Below, piece after piece: positions 54,986 to 63,838 of a stretch of DNA of 64,000 bases. Source of the stretch: Bacillota bacterium (lineage in GTDB: Bacteria; Bacillota_E; JAJZYS01; JAJYTV01); assembly GCA_021845645.1 (NCBI GenBank), contig JAJZVM010000001.1, forward strand, positions 189,115 through 253,114, written 5' to 3'. The notes below the pieces were generated by a model. That model did no database searches. It had not been told where the DNA came from and saw nothing but the letters and a program-made list of their open reading frames with translations. The translations under genes and the position numbers were made by a program. Every line of letters begins with the position of its first letter. The stretch's first letter is position 1.

Positions 54986-56871
54986 CCGGCCCGAGGGGCG
55001 TCCGAGCGGCCCGCGGCGTCGTAGACCTGGCGCAGCCAGAGCTCCAGGGCAAGTAGGACGTAGACCTGACGGCCGTCCTGGCCCGGTCTGCCGTTCAGGC
55101 GGCCGAGCGCGGCCTCGACCGCCGCCGGGTCGAAGAGACCGCGCCCTTTCGCGGTGTCGTCGGTGAGCGCGTCGAAGGCGAGCGAGCGCAGCGGACCCGC
55201 GAGGAGGCGCGAGATCGGCGAGGGGAAGCCGCGCTTGCGGCGCAGGGCCGCCTCCTGCGGCAGGTGCCGCTTCGCGACCTCGCGCAGCACCCGCTTGCCC
55301 TGCCCGCCATGGAGCTTGTACGTCCACGGCAGGGCGTCGGCCAGCTCCACGACCTCACGGTCCAGATACGGCACGCGCGCCTCCAAACCGAACGACATCG
55401 TTAGCCGGTCAAGCTTCAACAGGGCCTCGTCCGCCAGCCAGACTTCCCTGTCCACGCGCAGCATCGCCGCGAGCCAATCGCCGCCTTCGGCCTCGGCGGC
55501 CGCGAAGGCGTCGGCGGCAAGGCGTCCCGGCTGGTGGTCCTGCAGCAGCCTGCGCACCTCTGGCGACCACAGCGCCTGCCGCTCGCCGTCGCGCCAGCTC
55601 ATGCCGATGCCCAGGTAGCGGTCGCCGAGGGACATGAGACTGCGGGCGGCGAGCCCGCGCCCTGGCAGGCTCGAGCTTGCCAGGGCCCGTCGCAGGCTCC
55701 TCGGGACGAGGCGGGAGAACCGCTCCACCACAAGCGGCTCGTCGTAGCCGGGATAGCCGGCGAAGAGTTCGTCGGCCCCCTCGCCGCTCAGCACGACAGG
55801 CACGTCCTGGCTCGCCCGCTCGGCGATCGCGCGCAGTGGGAGGGCGGTCGGGTCGCCGTTCGGCTCGTCGATGTCGTAGTTGAGCGCCATGAGGTGGCCC
55901 TCGGCGGCCGCGGCGTCGACCTCGAGCCGCGTCAGGGGCACGCCGTAGGCTGCGGCCGTCGCCGCGGTGGCGGCGAACTCCTCGCCCTCGCCGCCGAACC
56001 CCGTGAATCCCGCCGTATACGTCCGGAGCGCACCGCCAAGGGCATTTGCGGCATAGTGCAGCACGAGCCCCGAGTCGACGCCCCCGGAGAGAAGCACACC
56101 GATCGGCTGGTCGCCCTGCAGGTGGCGCTCGACGGAGCGCCTCAGGCGCCGGTCGAGTTCCTGCACGGCGTCCTCGAAGCTCATGTCGCCGCCGACGCTG
56201 CCCGGTCGGCGGATGTCCAGCATCTCGACGCGGGCGTCCGGGTGCAGGACGAGCGCTCTGCCGGGCGGCACGCGGCGGATTCCCTCGAGGATCGTCTGCT
56301 CCCCGACCGCAGTGCGGTAGAGCAGGTAGCGGTCCACAGCCTCCAGGTTGAGCGGCGGGACGTCGTCGCCCCAGGCGAGCAGGGCGCGAAGCTCGGACGC
56401 GAAGGCGACGCCATGGCGCGACTCACGCCAGAGCAGCGGTTTGATGCCCAAGGGGTCGCGCGCCAGCACGAGTCTTCGCCTCGCCGTGTCATAGAGGGCC
56501 ACAGCGAACATGCCGCCGAGCTGCGTGGCGAACGTCGGCCCGAAGTCTTCGTAGAGGTGCACCACGACCTCGGCATCCGAGCCGCCGGCAAAGCGGTGAC
56601 CGTGCCGCTCGAGATTCCGGCGCAGCTCGGCGTGGTTGTAGATCTCGCCGTTCACCACCGCCACGATCTGGCGGTTCTCGCTGTAGAAGGGCTGCGCGCC
56701 GCCCACGGGATCCACGATCGCGAGCCGGCGCATGCCGATCGCGACGCCCGGAGCGAAGTAGGTCCCCTCGTCGTCCGGACCCCGGTGCCGGAGGGCCTCC
56801 AGCATCCGCTCGAGTTCCTCCCTGGCATTCTGACGAGCGTCCCGCTCGACGATCCCGGCGATACCGCACAA
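54973..56871 (-). CDS. asnB: Asparagine synthetase (glutamine-hydrolysing)
   Basis: 632-aa enzyme of class II glutamine amidotransferase plus synthetase domains. The start is set at TTG 56869-56871 because it gives MCGIAGIVERD, exposing the Cys that must be the N-terminal nucleophile, and GGAGG lies 8 bases upstream; the TTG three codons earlier would bury it. Glutaminase blocks: RHRGPDDEGTY, AVVNGEIYNHAELR. Synthetase blocks: PPi loop GVLLSGGVDSGLVLHY, VVLSGEGADELFAGYPGYDE and LEARVPYLDREVVELA. Uses ATP and Gln to make Asn. Confidence 0.95.
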   Translation of the reverse strand: MCGIAGIVERDARQNAREELERMLEALRHRGPDDEGTYFAPGVAIGMRRLAIVDPVGGAQPFYSENRQIVAVVNGEIYNHAELRRNLERHGHRFAGGSDAEVVVHLYEDFGPTFATQLGGMFAVALYDTARRRLVLARDPLGIKPLLWRESRHGVAFASELRALLAWGDDVPPLNLEAVDRYLLYRTAVGEQTILEGIRRVPPGRALVLHPDARVEMLDIRRPGSVGGDMSFEDAVQELDRRLRRSVERHLQGDQPIGVLLSGGVDSGLVLHYAANALGGALRTYTAGFTGFGGEGEEFAATAATAAAYGVPLTRLEVDAAAAEGHLMALNYDIDEPNGDPTALPLRAIAERASQDVPVVLSGEGADELFAGYPGYDEPLVVERFSRLVPRSLRRALASSSLPGRGLAARSLMSLGDRYLGIGMSWRDGERQALWSPEVRRLLQDHQPGRLAADAFAAAEAEGGDWLAAMLRVDREVWLADEALLKLDRLTMSFGLEARVPYLDREVVELADALPWTYKLHGGQGKRVLREVAKRHLPQEAALRRKRGFPSPISRLLAGPLRSLAFDALTDDTAKGRGLFDPAAVEAALGRLNGRPGQDGRQVYVLLALELWLRQVYDAAGRSDAPRAGYGS

Positions 56872-56929
56872 AAGAGGCAACCTCCTCCAGGTCTCCTGCC
56901 TGGCAGTCTACCCAACTTGGCTGAGAATC

Positions 56930-57300
56930 CAGTGAAGGCAGGCACTTTAGCAGGACATTCGGTTTATCTTGGTCGTCTGAAGCGGGCTGTGGCTTCTTGA
57001 GGGTGATCTCAACGACCCCATCCTCATGCACGATGATCTTGTCGCCCAGCCAGAACTTTAGGAAGCCGCGTTGTTCCTCGAACGTCGCTTCCTTCTGAAG
57101 TACCTGCCTCAACTCTCGCTGCAGGCTTCGGAGGTCTTTGATGGTGAAGTCGGCCGCCTTGGCCCGATGCAGGCGAGTCTCGGCTTCCCGTAGCGCAGCC
57201 CGGAGTTTTGAGTGCTCCTTCTCTACCACGGTCTGCTTCTTGTCCAATATCTCGGCAGAGAACCGGCCGCGCCCGCCGCACCATTTCGGAGTGCTCTACG
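56930..57300 (-). pseudogene. C-terminal remnant of a large serine recombinase
   Basis: Minus-strand frame reads KEHSKLRAALREAETRLHRA, then LRQVLQKEATFEEQRGFLKF, LGDKIIVHEDGVVEITLKKP, the coiled coil and last beta segment of large serine recombinases. A stop lies just upstream (about 57310) and no resolvase catalytic domain is present; downstream the frame runs into asnB. It is a fragment of an integrase or transposon resolvase. Distances to DUF4338 and IS66 fragments suggest a stack of decayed mobile elements. Confidence 0.6.
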
Positions 57301-57380
57301 ATCCAGCGGCGGTTGCTCGACATCTTCGAGCTGCAACGCTTCCTGCCCGCGGACTAATCGGCGCCCTAAGCAGCACGACG

Positions 57381-57866
57381 TCACCGTCGTGCCACAACAC
57401 TATTCTCGCCCCTAAACCCGCTCGTAGAGCGGATCTCAGCCCCTGGCTGGCGAAACTGAGGTGTGAGGGGCGTGTAGCCGAGGTAGTGGTAGCGTGCGAT
57501 CAGTTCGCGCCAGAGCAGCATGTCGCTGCGGCGCACGACGAGTTCAAGGCGCAGATCACCAAGGTCCCGCCGTGAGCCGGTGATCGGTTCCTGGGGGTCG
57601 GAGGCCGTGGTAAAGGCAATGGGTTTGGCCGCGCCGCCACGGTTGTGCGCGGGGGGCGGCAGGACGATCAGCCCGTCGTTCTGCATACGCAGGAGCGCCT
57701 GACGGGCGGACAGGTCCTTGAGGCGGCCGTTGTCCTGCCGCCAGTCGAGCGCCTCGCAGAGCGCGCGGGCGATCGCGGCGCGGGTGGGATAGGTCTCGCG
57801 GTCGGCCAGGAGGCCTTGGAGAAGCTCGAGGTCTTGGTCTGCGAACAGGCGGCCGCAGTAGCGCAC
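57381..57866 (-). pseudogene. DUF4338 protein, N-terminal fragment
   Basis: 161-codon frame beginning MRYCGRLFADQDLELLQGLL, then ARALCEALDWRQDNGRLKDL, LRMQNDGLIVLPPP and ARYHYLGYT: the N-terminal third of DUF4338 proteins. After YHYLGYT the family sequence stops and an unrelated tail (PLTPQFRQPGAE) runs to the stop, so the gene is truncated near 57460. Starts 5 bp after the IS66 fragment, the usual arrangement in IS66-linked elements. Confidence 0.65.
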
Positions 57867-57871
57867 AACGC

Positions 57872-58441
57872 TCAGGAGGTGTCCTCTCCTTGTTGCAGGG
57901 CAGGCCTCAGCCAGAAGCGGAAGCAGGCCAGGGCCTCGCCATGTGGCGGTTTGCCTCCCTGTTCGGCGCAGGCCTGCAGATACTCCTCCAGGAAGCGCAG
58001 CGGTTCGACGCCATGGAGCTTGGCCGTCTCGGCGATCGTCCAGATCACCGCCGCGAGTTCCGCGGACCAGGTCGCGCCGCTGCCGTAGAAGTTCTTGCGT
58101 CCGACGACGGGCGTGCGCAGTGCGCGTTCCGCCGTGTTGTTGTCGAGGGGGATGCTGGGGTCTTCAAGGAAGCGGGTCAGCCGGGGCCAGCCCCTGGCCA
58201 TCAACGCGAGCGCCTTGTGCGCCTGCCGCTGCAGTTCAGGATCCGTCAGCTCGACGAGCAGGGTCTTTCGGATCTCCTGGACGTGCGCGATCACCTGCGC
58301 CCTGGCCGCTGCGTACGCGGAGGTGCCCGCCTCCTGCAAGAGCCACGCCCTGTGCAGACGATACAGCGCAGCGATGCGCTTCAAGTGCCACAAAAGATGT
58401 AGCGCAAGTGCGCGCCCTGCGCGTGGCGCACCGGAACGCAT
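57872..58441 (-). mobile_element. IS66-family transposase, C-terminal fragment
   Basis: 189-codon frame with the IS66 C-terminal signatures: LEDPSIPLDNNTAERALR, VGRKNFYGSGATWSAELAAV, WTIAETAKLHGVEPLRFLEE. Full IS66 transposases are about 500 aa; the N-terminal half is gone and the frame breaks near 58440, next to the promoter region of the peptide transporter. No inverted repeat was identified. Probably inactive. Confidence 0.8.
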
Positions 58442-58621
58442 CGTCCATCCGGACGGTTAAGATGAGCTTTTTATAAGAACGCGATGCGCGGCCGGTAAAA
58501 AGCAAGATGTTTGCGCCTCTTGCGGGAATTTGGCAGGCAGCCGCAGGCAATCGGAGGTGGTCCTGGGGAGCAGGCGCCCCCAAGCCGCTGCAGGGATCCC
58601 GCAAGGGAGAGGAGAGAGGTC

Positions 58622-60298
58622 ATGCACAGGCGTATCTGGGCTGGACTTCTGGGAGCGGTCGGAGTGCTTTCGCTTGCCCTGACCGCGGGCGTCAGCACCG
58701 CGGTGGCCGCGAGCGCACAGGGCGGCACGGTTTTCGTTGCGGACAACGAGGAGCCGGACTTCTTGAACCCCTACATCTCCACCATGGCCGTCACCTTCGA
58801 CGTCCTCGCGCCGGTGGAGGACAGCGTGATCACGTATCGGCCCACCAACTTCCCCGGAAACAACGAGCACTGGAACTTCACGCCGACCCTCGTGACCAAG
58901 ATCCCGACGCCGGTCATCGTCGGGCAGCCTGGACCCAATGCGCAGGTCACCATCACGTACAACATCAAGCCGGGCCTCAAGTGGTCCGACGGCCAGCCCG
59001 TGACCTCGAAGGACTTCTGGTTCACGTGGAAGGCGGTCGAGAACAAGAACACCGGGTCGCCGGAAGCCAACCTCGGCTTCAACCAGATCACCGCGATCGA
59101 CACGCCGAACGCGCTGACGGCCGTCGTCCACATGAAGGGCACCTTCGGACCGTGGGAGGCCGACCTCTTCGGCAACGGGCTGCTCCCGTACCACGTCCTC
59201 AAGAACGACGTGAACAACCTGCCCCACGACACCGCCTTCAACCGGGCCCCCGTGACGATCGGACCGTTCAAGGTCGTGAAGTGGGTCGCCGGCCAGTACA
59301 TCGAGCTCGTCCCGAACCCCTACTACGGCGGTGAGGACGGGGTACGGCCGCACGTCTCGAAGCTCATCTTCAACATCGTCAAGGACTACACCACTGCGGC
59401 CGACCAGATGAAGACCGGGCAGATCACCATGGCGGACCAGATCCAGCCCGACCAGCAGCTGCTCGCGCAGTTCGCCAGCACCCCGGGCGTCAAGACGACC
59501 AACGTGCCGGGCCTCGAGTACCAGCAGTGGACCTTCAACCTCAAGGACCCGGTCGCCGGCGACCTCGCCGTGCGGCAGGCGTTCTACTACGCGATGAACC
59601 GCCAGCAGATGGACCAGGTGGTCGCCAACAACAAGTGGCAGATCGCCACGACCGACCAGGCGCCGCTCAGCTGGGCGTACGACCCGCACCTCAAGGTCGT
59701 GACGCAGAACGTGGCGAAGGCGCAGGCGCTGCTCAAGGCGGACGGGTACAAGATGGGCGCCGACGGCTTCTTCCAGAAGAACGGGAAGGACCTGACGCTC
59801 ACCGTCGACACCACGTCCGGCAACACGCTGCGCACCTACATCATGGAGATGCTGATCCAGCAGGAGGCCCAGGCCGGCATCAAGATCGAGTCCGACTACA
59901 TGGCCGCGTCGCAGCTCTTCGGCCAAGCCGGCCCTCTGTACACGGGCACCTTCCAGGTGGCCCAGTTCGCCTGGATCTCCGGCACCGACCCTGACGACTC
60001 CTCCATCTGGAACTCCACCATCGGCAACGTCAAGACGGGCGGCGAGGACTTCGGCTTCTACAAGAACGCCGTGGTCAACAGCGCGACGTACCGTGCGCTC
60101 TACGCGATGGACCAGAAGACGCGCCAGGCCGCCTACTGGCAGGTCCAGGAACAGCTCGCCAAGGACCTGCCGATGGTCCCGCTGTTCTACATGCCCGAGT
60201 ACAGCGCCTACACCTCCAACCTGCATGGCGTAGTGGGCAACAACTTCGGCTACGGCCTCTTCAACGCGAACTACTGGACCCTCACCAAGGCGCAATAA
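58622..60298 (+). CDS. ABC transporter peptide/nickel-type substrate-binding protein
   Basis: 558-aa extracytoplasmic binding protein of the SBP_bac_5 (DppA/OppA) family. A signal peptide covers about 1-30 (AGLLGAVGVLSLALTAGVSTAVAA). Family blocks: PDFLNPYISTMAV, YNIKPGLKWSDGQPVTSKDF, GPFKVVKWVAGQYIELVPNP, VRQAFYYAMNRQQM and PMVPLFYMPEYSAY. There is no lipobox Cys, unusual for a Gram-positive binding protein, so it may be freed or held by the permease. ATG follows GGAGAGAGG. Followed by a hairpin and the two permease genes. Confidence 0.9.
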   Translation: MHRRIWAGLLGAVGVLSLALTAGVSTAVAASAQGGTVFVADNEEPDFLNPYISTMAVTFDVLAPVEDSVITYRPTNFPGNNEHWNFTPTLVTKIPTPVIVGQPGPNAQVTITYNIKPGLKWSDGQPVTSKDFWFTWKAVENKNTGSPEANLGFNQITAIDTPNALTAVVHMKGTFGPWEADLFGNGLLPYHVLKNDVNNLPHDTAFNRAPVTIGPFKVVKWVAGQYIELVPNPYYGGEDGVRPHVSKLIFNIVKDYTTAADQMKTGQITMADQIQPDQQLLAQFASTPGVKTTNVPGLEYQQWTFNLKDPVAGDLAVRQAFYYAMNRQQMDQVVANNKWQIATTDQAPLSWAYDPHLKVVTQNVAKAQALLKADGYKMGADGFFQKNGKDLTLTVDTTSGNTLRTYIMEMLIQQEAQAGIKIESDYMAASQLFGQAGPLYTGTFQVAQFAWISGTDPDDSSIWNSTIGNVKTGGEDFGFYKNAVVNSATYRALYAMDQKTRQAAYWQVQEQLAKDLPMVPLFYMPEYSAYTSNLHGVVGNNFGYGLFNANYWTLTKAQ

Positions 60299-60316
60299 AG
60301 TCTCGGCTCGCAACGC

Positions 60317-60347
60317 CGGGGAGAAGGCCGCTGCGGCCCTCTCCCCG
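60317..60347 (+). terminator. Intercistronic hairpin after the binding-protein gene
   Basis: GGGGAGA and GGCC pair with complementary blocks across a GCTGC loop, one mismatch, 18 bp after the stop. Such hairpins often make binding protein more abundant than permeases by attenuation or by 3' stabilisation. Confidence 0.6.
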
Positions 60348-60483
60348 CGTTTGGTCGAGCGAAGCCTGCGGGTCCTCATCCGCCGCGCCTTCCCGATCGG
60401 GGGCAATCAGCGCCAGGAAGGAGTGAGCTGCCGGTCCGGCGGCGCGCGCGCTCACAGCGCGCGCGAACGACCAGGCAGCCGCC

Positions 60484-61440
60484 GTGGGGAACTACATCGT
60501 CCGGCGTGTCCTTGAGGCGATTCCGGTGATCCTCGCCATGTCCATCGTGGTGTTCCTGGTCATGCACCTGATGCCCGGAGGGCCCCTGGCCCGCTTTCTG
60601 GAGAATCCGCGTCTCGCGCACACCATGGACTTGAAGGCACTGAAGCACGCGTGGGGTCTGGACAGGCCGCTCTACGTGCAGTACTGGCTTTGGCTGAAGG
60701 GCATGCTGCAGGGCAACTGGGGCTACTCCTTCATCAGCGGTCAGCACGCGACGACGATGATCCAGGACGCGCTCTGGCCCACGCTCTCCCTCCTCGGCAT
60801 CTCGCTGATCCTGACCGTCCTGCTGGGCGTGCCCCTCGGCGTCTACCAGGCGACGCACCCTTACACCATCACCGACCACATCCTGACGCTCTTCTCCTAC
60901 GTCTTCTACGCATTCCCTACGTTCTTCCTCGGCTACCTCATGCTGCTGATCTTCGCGGTGGAGGTCCGGATCTTCCCCGCCGGCGGCATGGTCACGCCCG
61001 GCGTGCCGTTCCATTTGTCGGACTTCCTGATGCACCTGGCGCTGCCCATGATGACGCTGACGCTTGTCAACCTGGCCGGCTACAGCCGCTACATGCGCAG
61101 CAGCGTGCTCGGCACCCTCGGGCAGGACTACATCCGCACGGCGCGCGCGAAGGGCGTCTCCCGTCAGGCCCTCATCTGGAAGCACGCGGTGCGCAACGCG
61201 CTCATCCCGCTGATCAACATCCTGGCGCTCTCCATCGCGTTCATCTTCAGCGGAGCGGTCTTCACCGAGTACGTCTTCAGCTGGCCCGGGATGGGATCGC
61301 TCTTCATCAACTCCGCCCTGCAGCAGGACTACAGCCCGCTCATGGCTATCCTCTTCATCTCGGGGACGTTGGTGATCGTGTTCAACATCCTCGCCGACCT
61401 GGCGATGGCGGCGGCGGACCCACGCATCACCTACAGCTGA
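60484..61440 (+). CDS. ABC transporter permease, DppB type
   Basis: 318-aa membrane protein with six helices. N-terminus YIVRRVLEAIPVILAMSIVV is typical of DppB/OppB; the EAA loop that contacts the ATPase is YIRTARAKGVSRQALIWKHA with VRNALIPLINIL after it. FSWPGMGSLFINSALQQDY closes the family signature. GTG start with weak ribosome site. 15 bp before the partner permease. Confidence 0.94.
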   Translation: MGNYIVRRVLEAIPVILAMSIVVFLVMHLMPGGPLARFLENPRLAHTMDLKALKHAWGLDRPLYVQYWLWLKGMLQGNWGYSFISGQHATTMIQDALWPTLSLLGISLILTVLLGVPLGVYQATHPYTITDHILTLFSYVFYAFPTFFLGYLMLLIFAVEVRIFPAGGMVTPGVPFHLSDFLMHLALPMMTLTLVNLAGYSRYMRSSVLGTLGQDYIRTARAKGVSRQALIWKHAVRNALIPLINILALSIAFIFSGAVFTEYVFSWPGMGSLFINSALQQDYSPLMAILFISGTLVIVFNILADLAMAAADPRITYS

Positions 61441-61455
61441 GAGGAGGCGAGCAGG

Positions 61456-62364
61456 TTGTCCGTCTACGAGGAACGTGCGCTCGCTGAGCAGCTTACGCTC
61501 ACGACGGCTCCCATTTCCCTCGGCCGCGCGGTCTGGCGTCGCTTCATGCGCCACCGCATGGCGCTCTTCGGGCTGGGCGTCATGGCCGTCCTCACGCTTC
61601 TCGCGATCTTCGCGCCCTGGGTCGCGCCATATTCGACGACGCACATGGACTTCACGGCGCTGCTGCAGCCGCCGAGCCTGCACCACCTGATGGGGACCGA
61701 CGCCCTCGGGCACGACGTCCTCACCCAGTGGCTGTACGGCGGGCGCTACTCCCTGTTCATCGGCCTCTCGACCACGGTCGTGATGGTCCTCGTCGGGACG
61801 CCGCTCGGAGCGATCGCGGGTTACTTCGGAGGCTTCGTCGACAACATCCTGATGCGCCTGACGGACCTGCTGCTCACGTTCCCCGTGCTGCTCCTGCAGA
61901 TCGCGCTCGCGGCGCAGATGGGCGGCAAGCAGAGCGTCGCGCTGATCATCATCCTGATCGCCGGGTTCTCCTGGATGGTGCCCGCACGCCTCATCCGCGG
62001 CGAGGTACTGAGCCTCAAGAGCCGCGACTTCGTGTCGGCGGCGCGCGCCGTGGGGGCCAGCGACTGGCGCGTGATCTTCCGCCACCTGATGCCGAACGCC
62101 ATCGCGCCGATGCTCGTATCGGCCACGCTTAACATCGGCGGTGCGATCGTCACCGAGGCCGCGCTGTCCTTCCTCGGTATGGGCGTCCAGCCACCGACGC
62201 CGACCTGGGGCAACATGATCGGCTTCAACCAGAACAACGCGATGACTGCTCCCTGGCTCATCCTGTTCCCCGGGTTCGCCGTCGTGCTCACCGTGCTGGC
62301 CGTGAACTTCATCGGCGACGGGATCCGCGATGCTCTCGATCCGACGGCCATGGCGCAGAAGTGA
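61456..62364 (+). CDS. ABC transporter permease, DppC type
   Basis: 302-aa partner permease. N-terminal OppC-like helix (MALFGLGVMAVLTLLAIFAPWV), GTDALGHDVLTQWLYGGRYSL, EAA loop SRDFVSAARAVGASDWRVIF with RHLMPNAIAPMLV, then FLGMGVQPPTPTWGNMI. TTG start behind GAGAGGAGG. No ATP-binding proteins follow: the next gene is an MFS transporter on the other strand, so the ATPases must be elsewhere. Confidence 0.94.
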   Translation: MSVYEERALAEQLTLTTAPISLGRAVWRRFMRHRMALFGLGVMAVLTLLAIFAPWVAPYSTTHMDFTALLQPPSLHHLMGTDALGHDVLTQWLYGGRYSLFIGLSTTVVMVLVGTPLGAIAGYFGGFVDNILMRLTDLLLTFPVLLLQIALAAQMGGKQSVALIIILIAGFSWMVPARLIRGEVLSLKSRDFVSAARAVGASDWRVIFRHLMPNAIAPMLVSATLNIGGAIVTEAALSFLGMGVQPPTPTWGNMIGFNQNNAMTAPWLILFPGFAVVLTVLAVNFIGDGIRDALDPTAMAQK

Positions 62365-62395
62365 GGCCGGAGGGCGCCAGACCGCCTGCCGGCGG

Positions 62396-63673
62396 CTAGA
62401 CCGAAACCCCCGGGACCTCCTCGACGACCTCAGGGTGCCGCTCCAGGCCCCGCACCGGCGAGAGGGCCACCCACAGCACCGCCAGGAGCGAGCCGGCGGC
62501 GGCGAGGGCCATGGTGGGCCGCACGCCGATGGCGGAGCCCAGGAAGCCTCCCGCCAGGGCGCCGAGCGGCATCGTACCCCAGACGATGAACCGCATGCTG
62601 GCGTTCATGCGCCCTTGCAACCTGTGCGGCGTGATCGTCTGACGCAGGCTGACCTGGTTGATGTTGTAGACCGGGACGCTGAGGCCGAAGAGGACCTGCG
62701 AGGACGCGAGCGTCGCGTAGACGAGCCAGCGCGCACCCTCCGCCAGGGGCACGAGCAGCAGGGCCGCGCCTGAGACCAGGATCGAGAGGACGATGGTCCG
62801 GCCGAGGCCGAGGCGTTTGGTGACGGTCGTCGTGCCGAGCGCCCCGACCAGCCCGCCCACGCTGCCCACCGCCAGCACCCCGCCCAACGCCGCTGGCGTG
62901 AAGCCCAGCTGCTTCACCGCGTAGAGGCTGTAAAGGGCGTAGACGGCGCTCGAGAAGAAGTTCGCGGTGCCGGTGCATCCCGCGAGCGACCAGAGGATGC
63001 GGTTGCGGAAGATCACGGCGAGCCCCTCGCGGGCCTCCGCGAGCAGACCGGGCCGACCAGGGGCTGCTGCGGGCGGCGGCTCCTTGCGGCGGATGAGCAG
63101 CAGCGAGGCGACGGAGGCGACGAACGTCAGGCCGTTGCCAAGAACGGCCAGCGGCGCGGACACCAGCTGTACCAGCGCGCCGGCAAGGCCTGGGCCCGCG
63201 ATCTGCGCAGCCGCCCGGCTGGCCTCGAGCTTGCTGTTGCCGTCGACGAGTTGGGCCGGGCCGACGAGGGTCGGCAGGTACGCCATATAGGCGACGTCAA
63301 AGAACACGGTGCCGATCCCCGTGAGAAAACCGATCGCATAGAGCGCGGCCATGCGCAGGGCGTGCAGGAGATAGAGGGCGGGCACAGCGGCGAGGAGCAC
63401 AGCCCGCCACATGTCCGCGATGACCAGCACCGGCCTGCGGCGCAGCCGGTCCACGAAGACCCCGGCGAACACCCCGATCAGCAGGAACGGCAGGGTGTCG
63501 ACGGCGCTGAGATAGCCCATCTCGCGCGGCGTGGCCTTGAGCACGAGCACGGCCGTCAAGGGCACGGCGAGCATCGCGATCTGCCCGCCGAACTGGGACA
63601 CCGTCTGCCCGACCCAGAGCTTCAGGAACTCGCCGTCCAGCCAGAGCCCCTGCAACCTAAGACGTCGTCGCAA
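62396..63673 (-). CDS. MFS exporter (enterobactin-exporter/DHA3-like)
   Basis: 425-aa membrane protein with about 12 helices. Starts FLKLWVGQTVSQFGGQIAML, has the loop FAGVFVDRLRRRPVLVIADM, FFDVAYMAYLPTLVGPAQLVDGN split by helices, and YNINQVSLRQTITPHRLQGR, all common in the MFS_3/DHA3 group of exporters. Likely exports a drug or siderophore-like compound. TTG at 63671-63673 has GGGGAG nearby. Convergent with the peptide transporter. Confidence 0.87.
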   Translation of the reverse strand: MRRRLRLQGLWLDGEFLKLWVGQTVSQFGGQIAMLAVPLTAVLVLKATPREMGYLSAVDTLPFLLIGVFAGVFVDRLRRRPVLVIADMWRAVLLAAVPALYLLHALRMAALYAIGFLTGIGTVFFDVAYMAYLPTLVGPAQLVDGNSKLEASRAAAQIAGPGLAGALVQLVSAPLAVLGNGLTFVASVASLLLIRRKEPPPAAAPGRPGLLAEAREGLAVIFRNRILWSLAGCTGTANFFSSAVYALYSLYAVKQLGFTPAALGGVLAVGSVGGLVGALGTTTVTKRLGLGRTIVLSILVSGAALLLVPLAEGARWLVYATLASSQVLFGLSVPVYNINQVSLRQTITPHRLQGRMNASMRFIVWGTMPLGALAGGFLGSAIGVRPTMALAAAGSLLAVLWVALSPVRGLERHPEVVEEVPGVSV

Positions 63674-63838
63674 CTGCCCACTCCCCGCATGCCGTCCCGC
63701 AGGGGACGTTCGCCTCCCCGCGCGCCGAACCTTCCGGAGAGTCGGGCGGATCCGTCCGCGGGGGCCAGCAGAAGGCCGTTGGCCAACCCGCAGGCGGGCC
63801 TGCTTCAGCGCCGTCGCACGATGCGCACGCGGTAGCGC

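Noticed and set aside
56872..56880. Earlier TTG start for asnB
   Set aside because: It would place three residues before the nucleophilic Cys and overlaps the GGAGG site.
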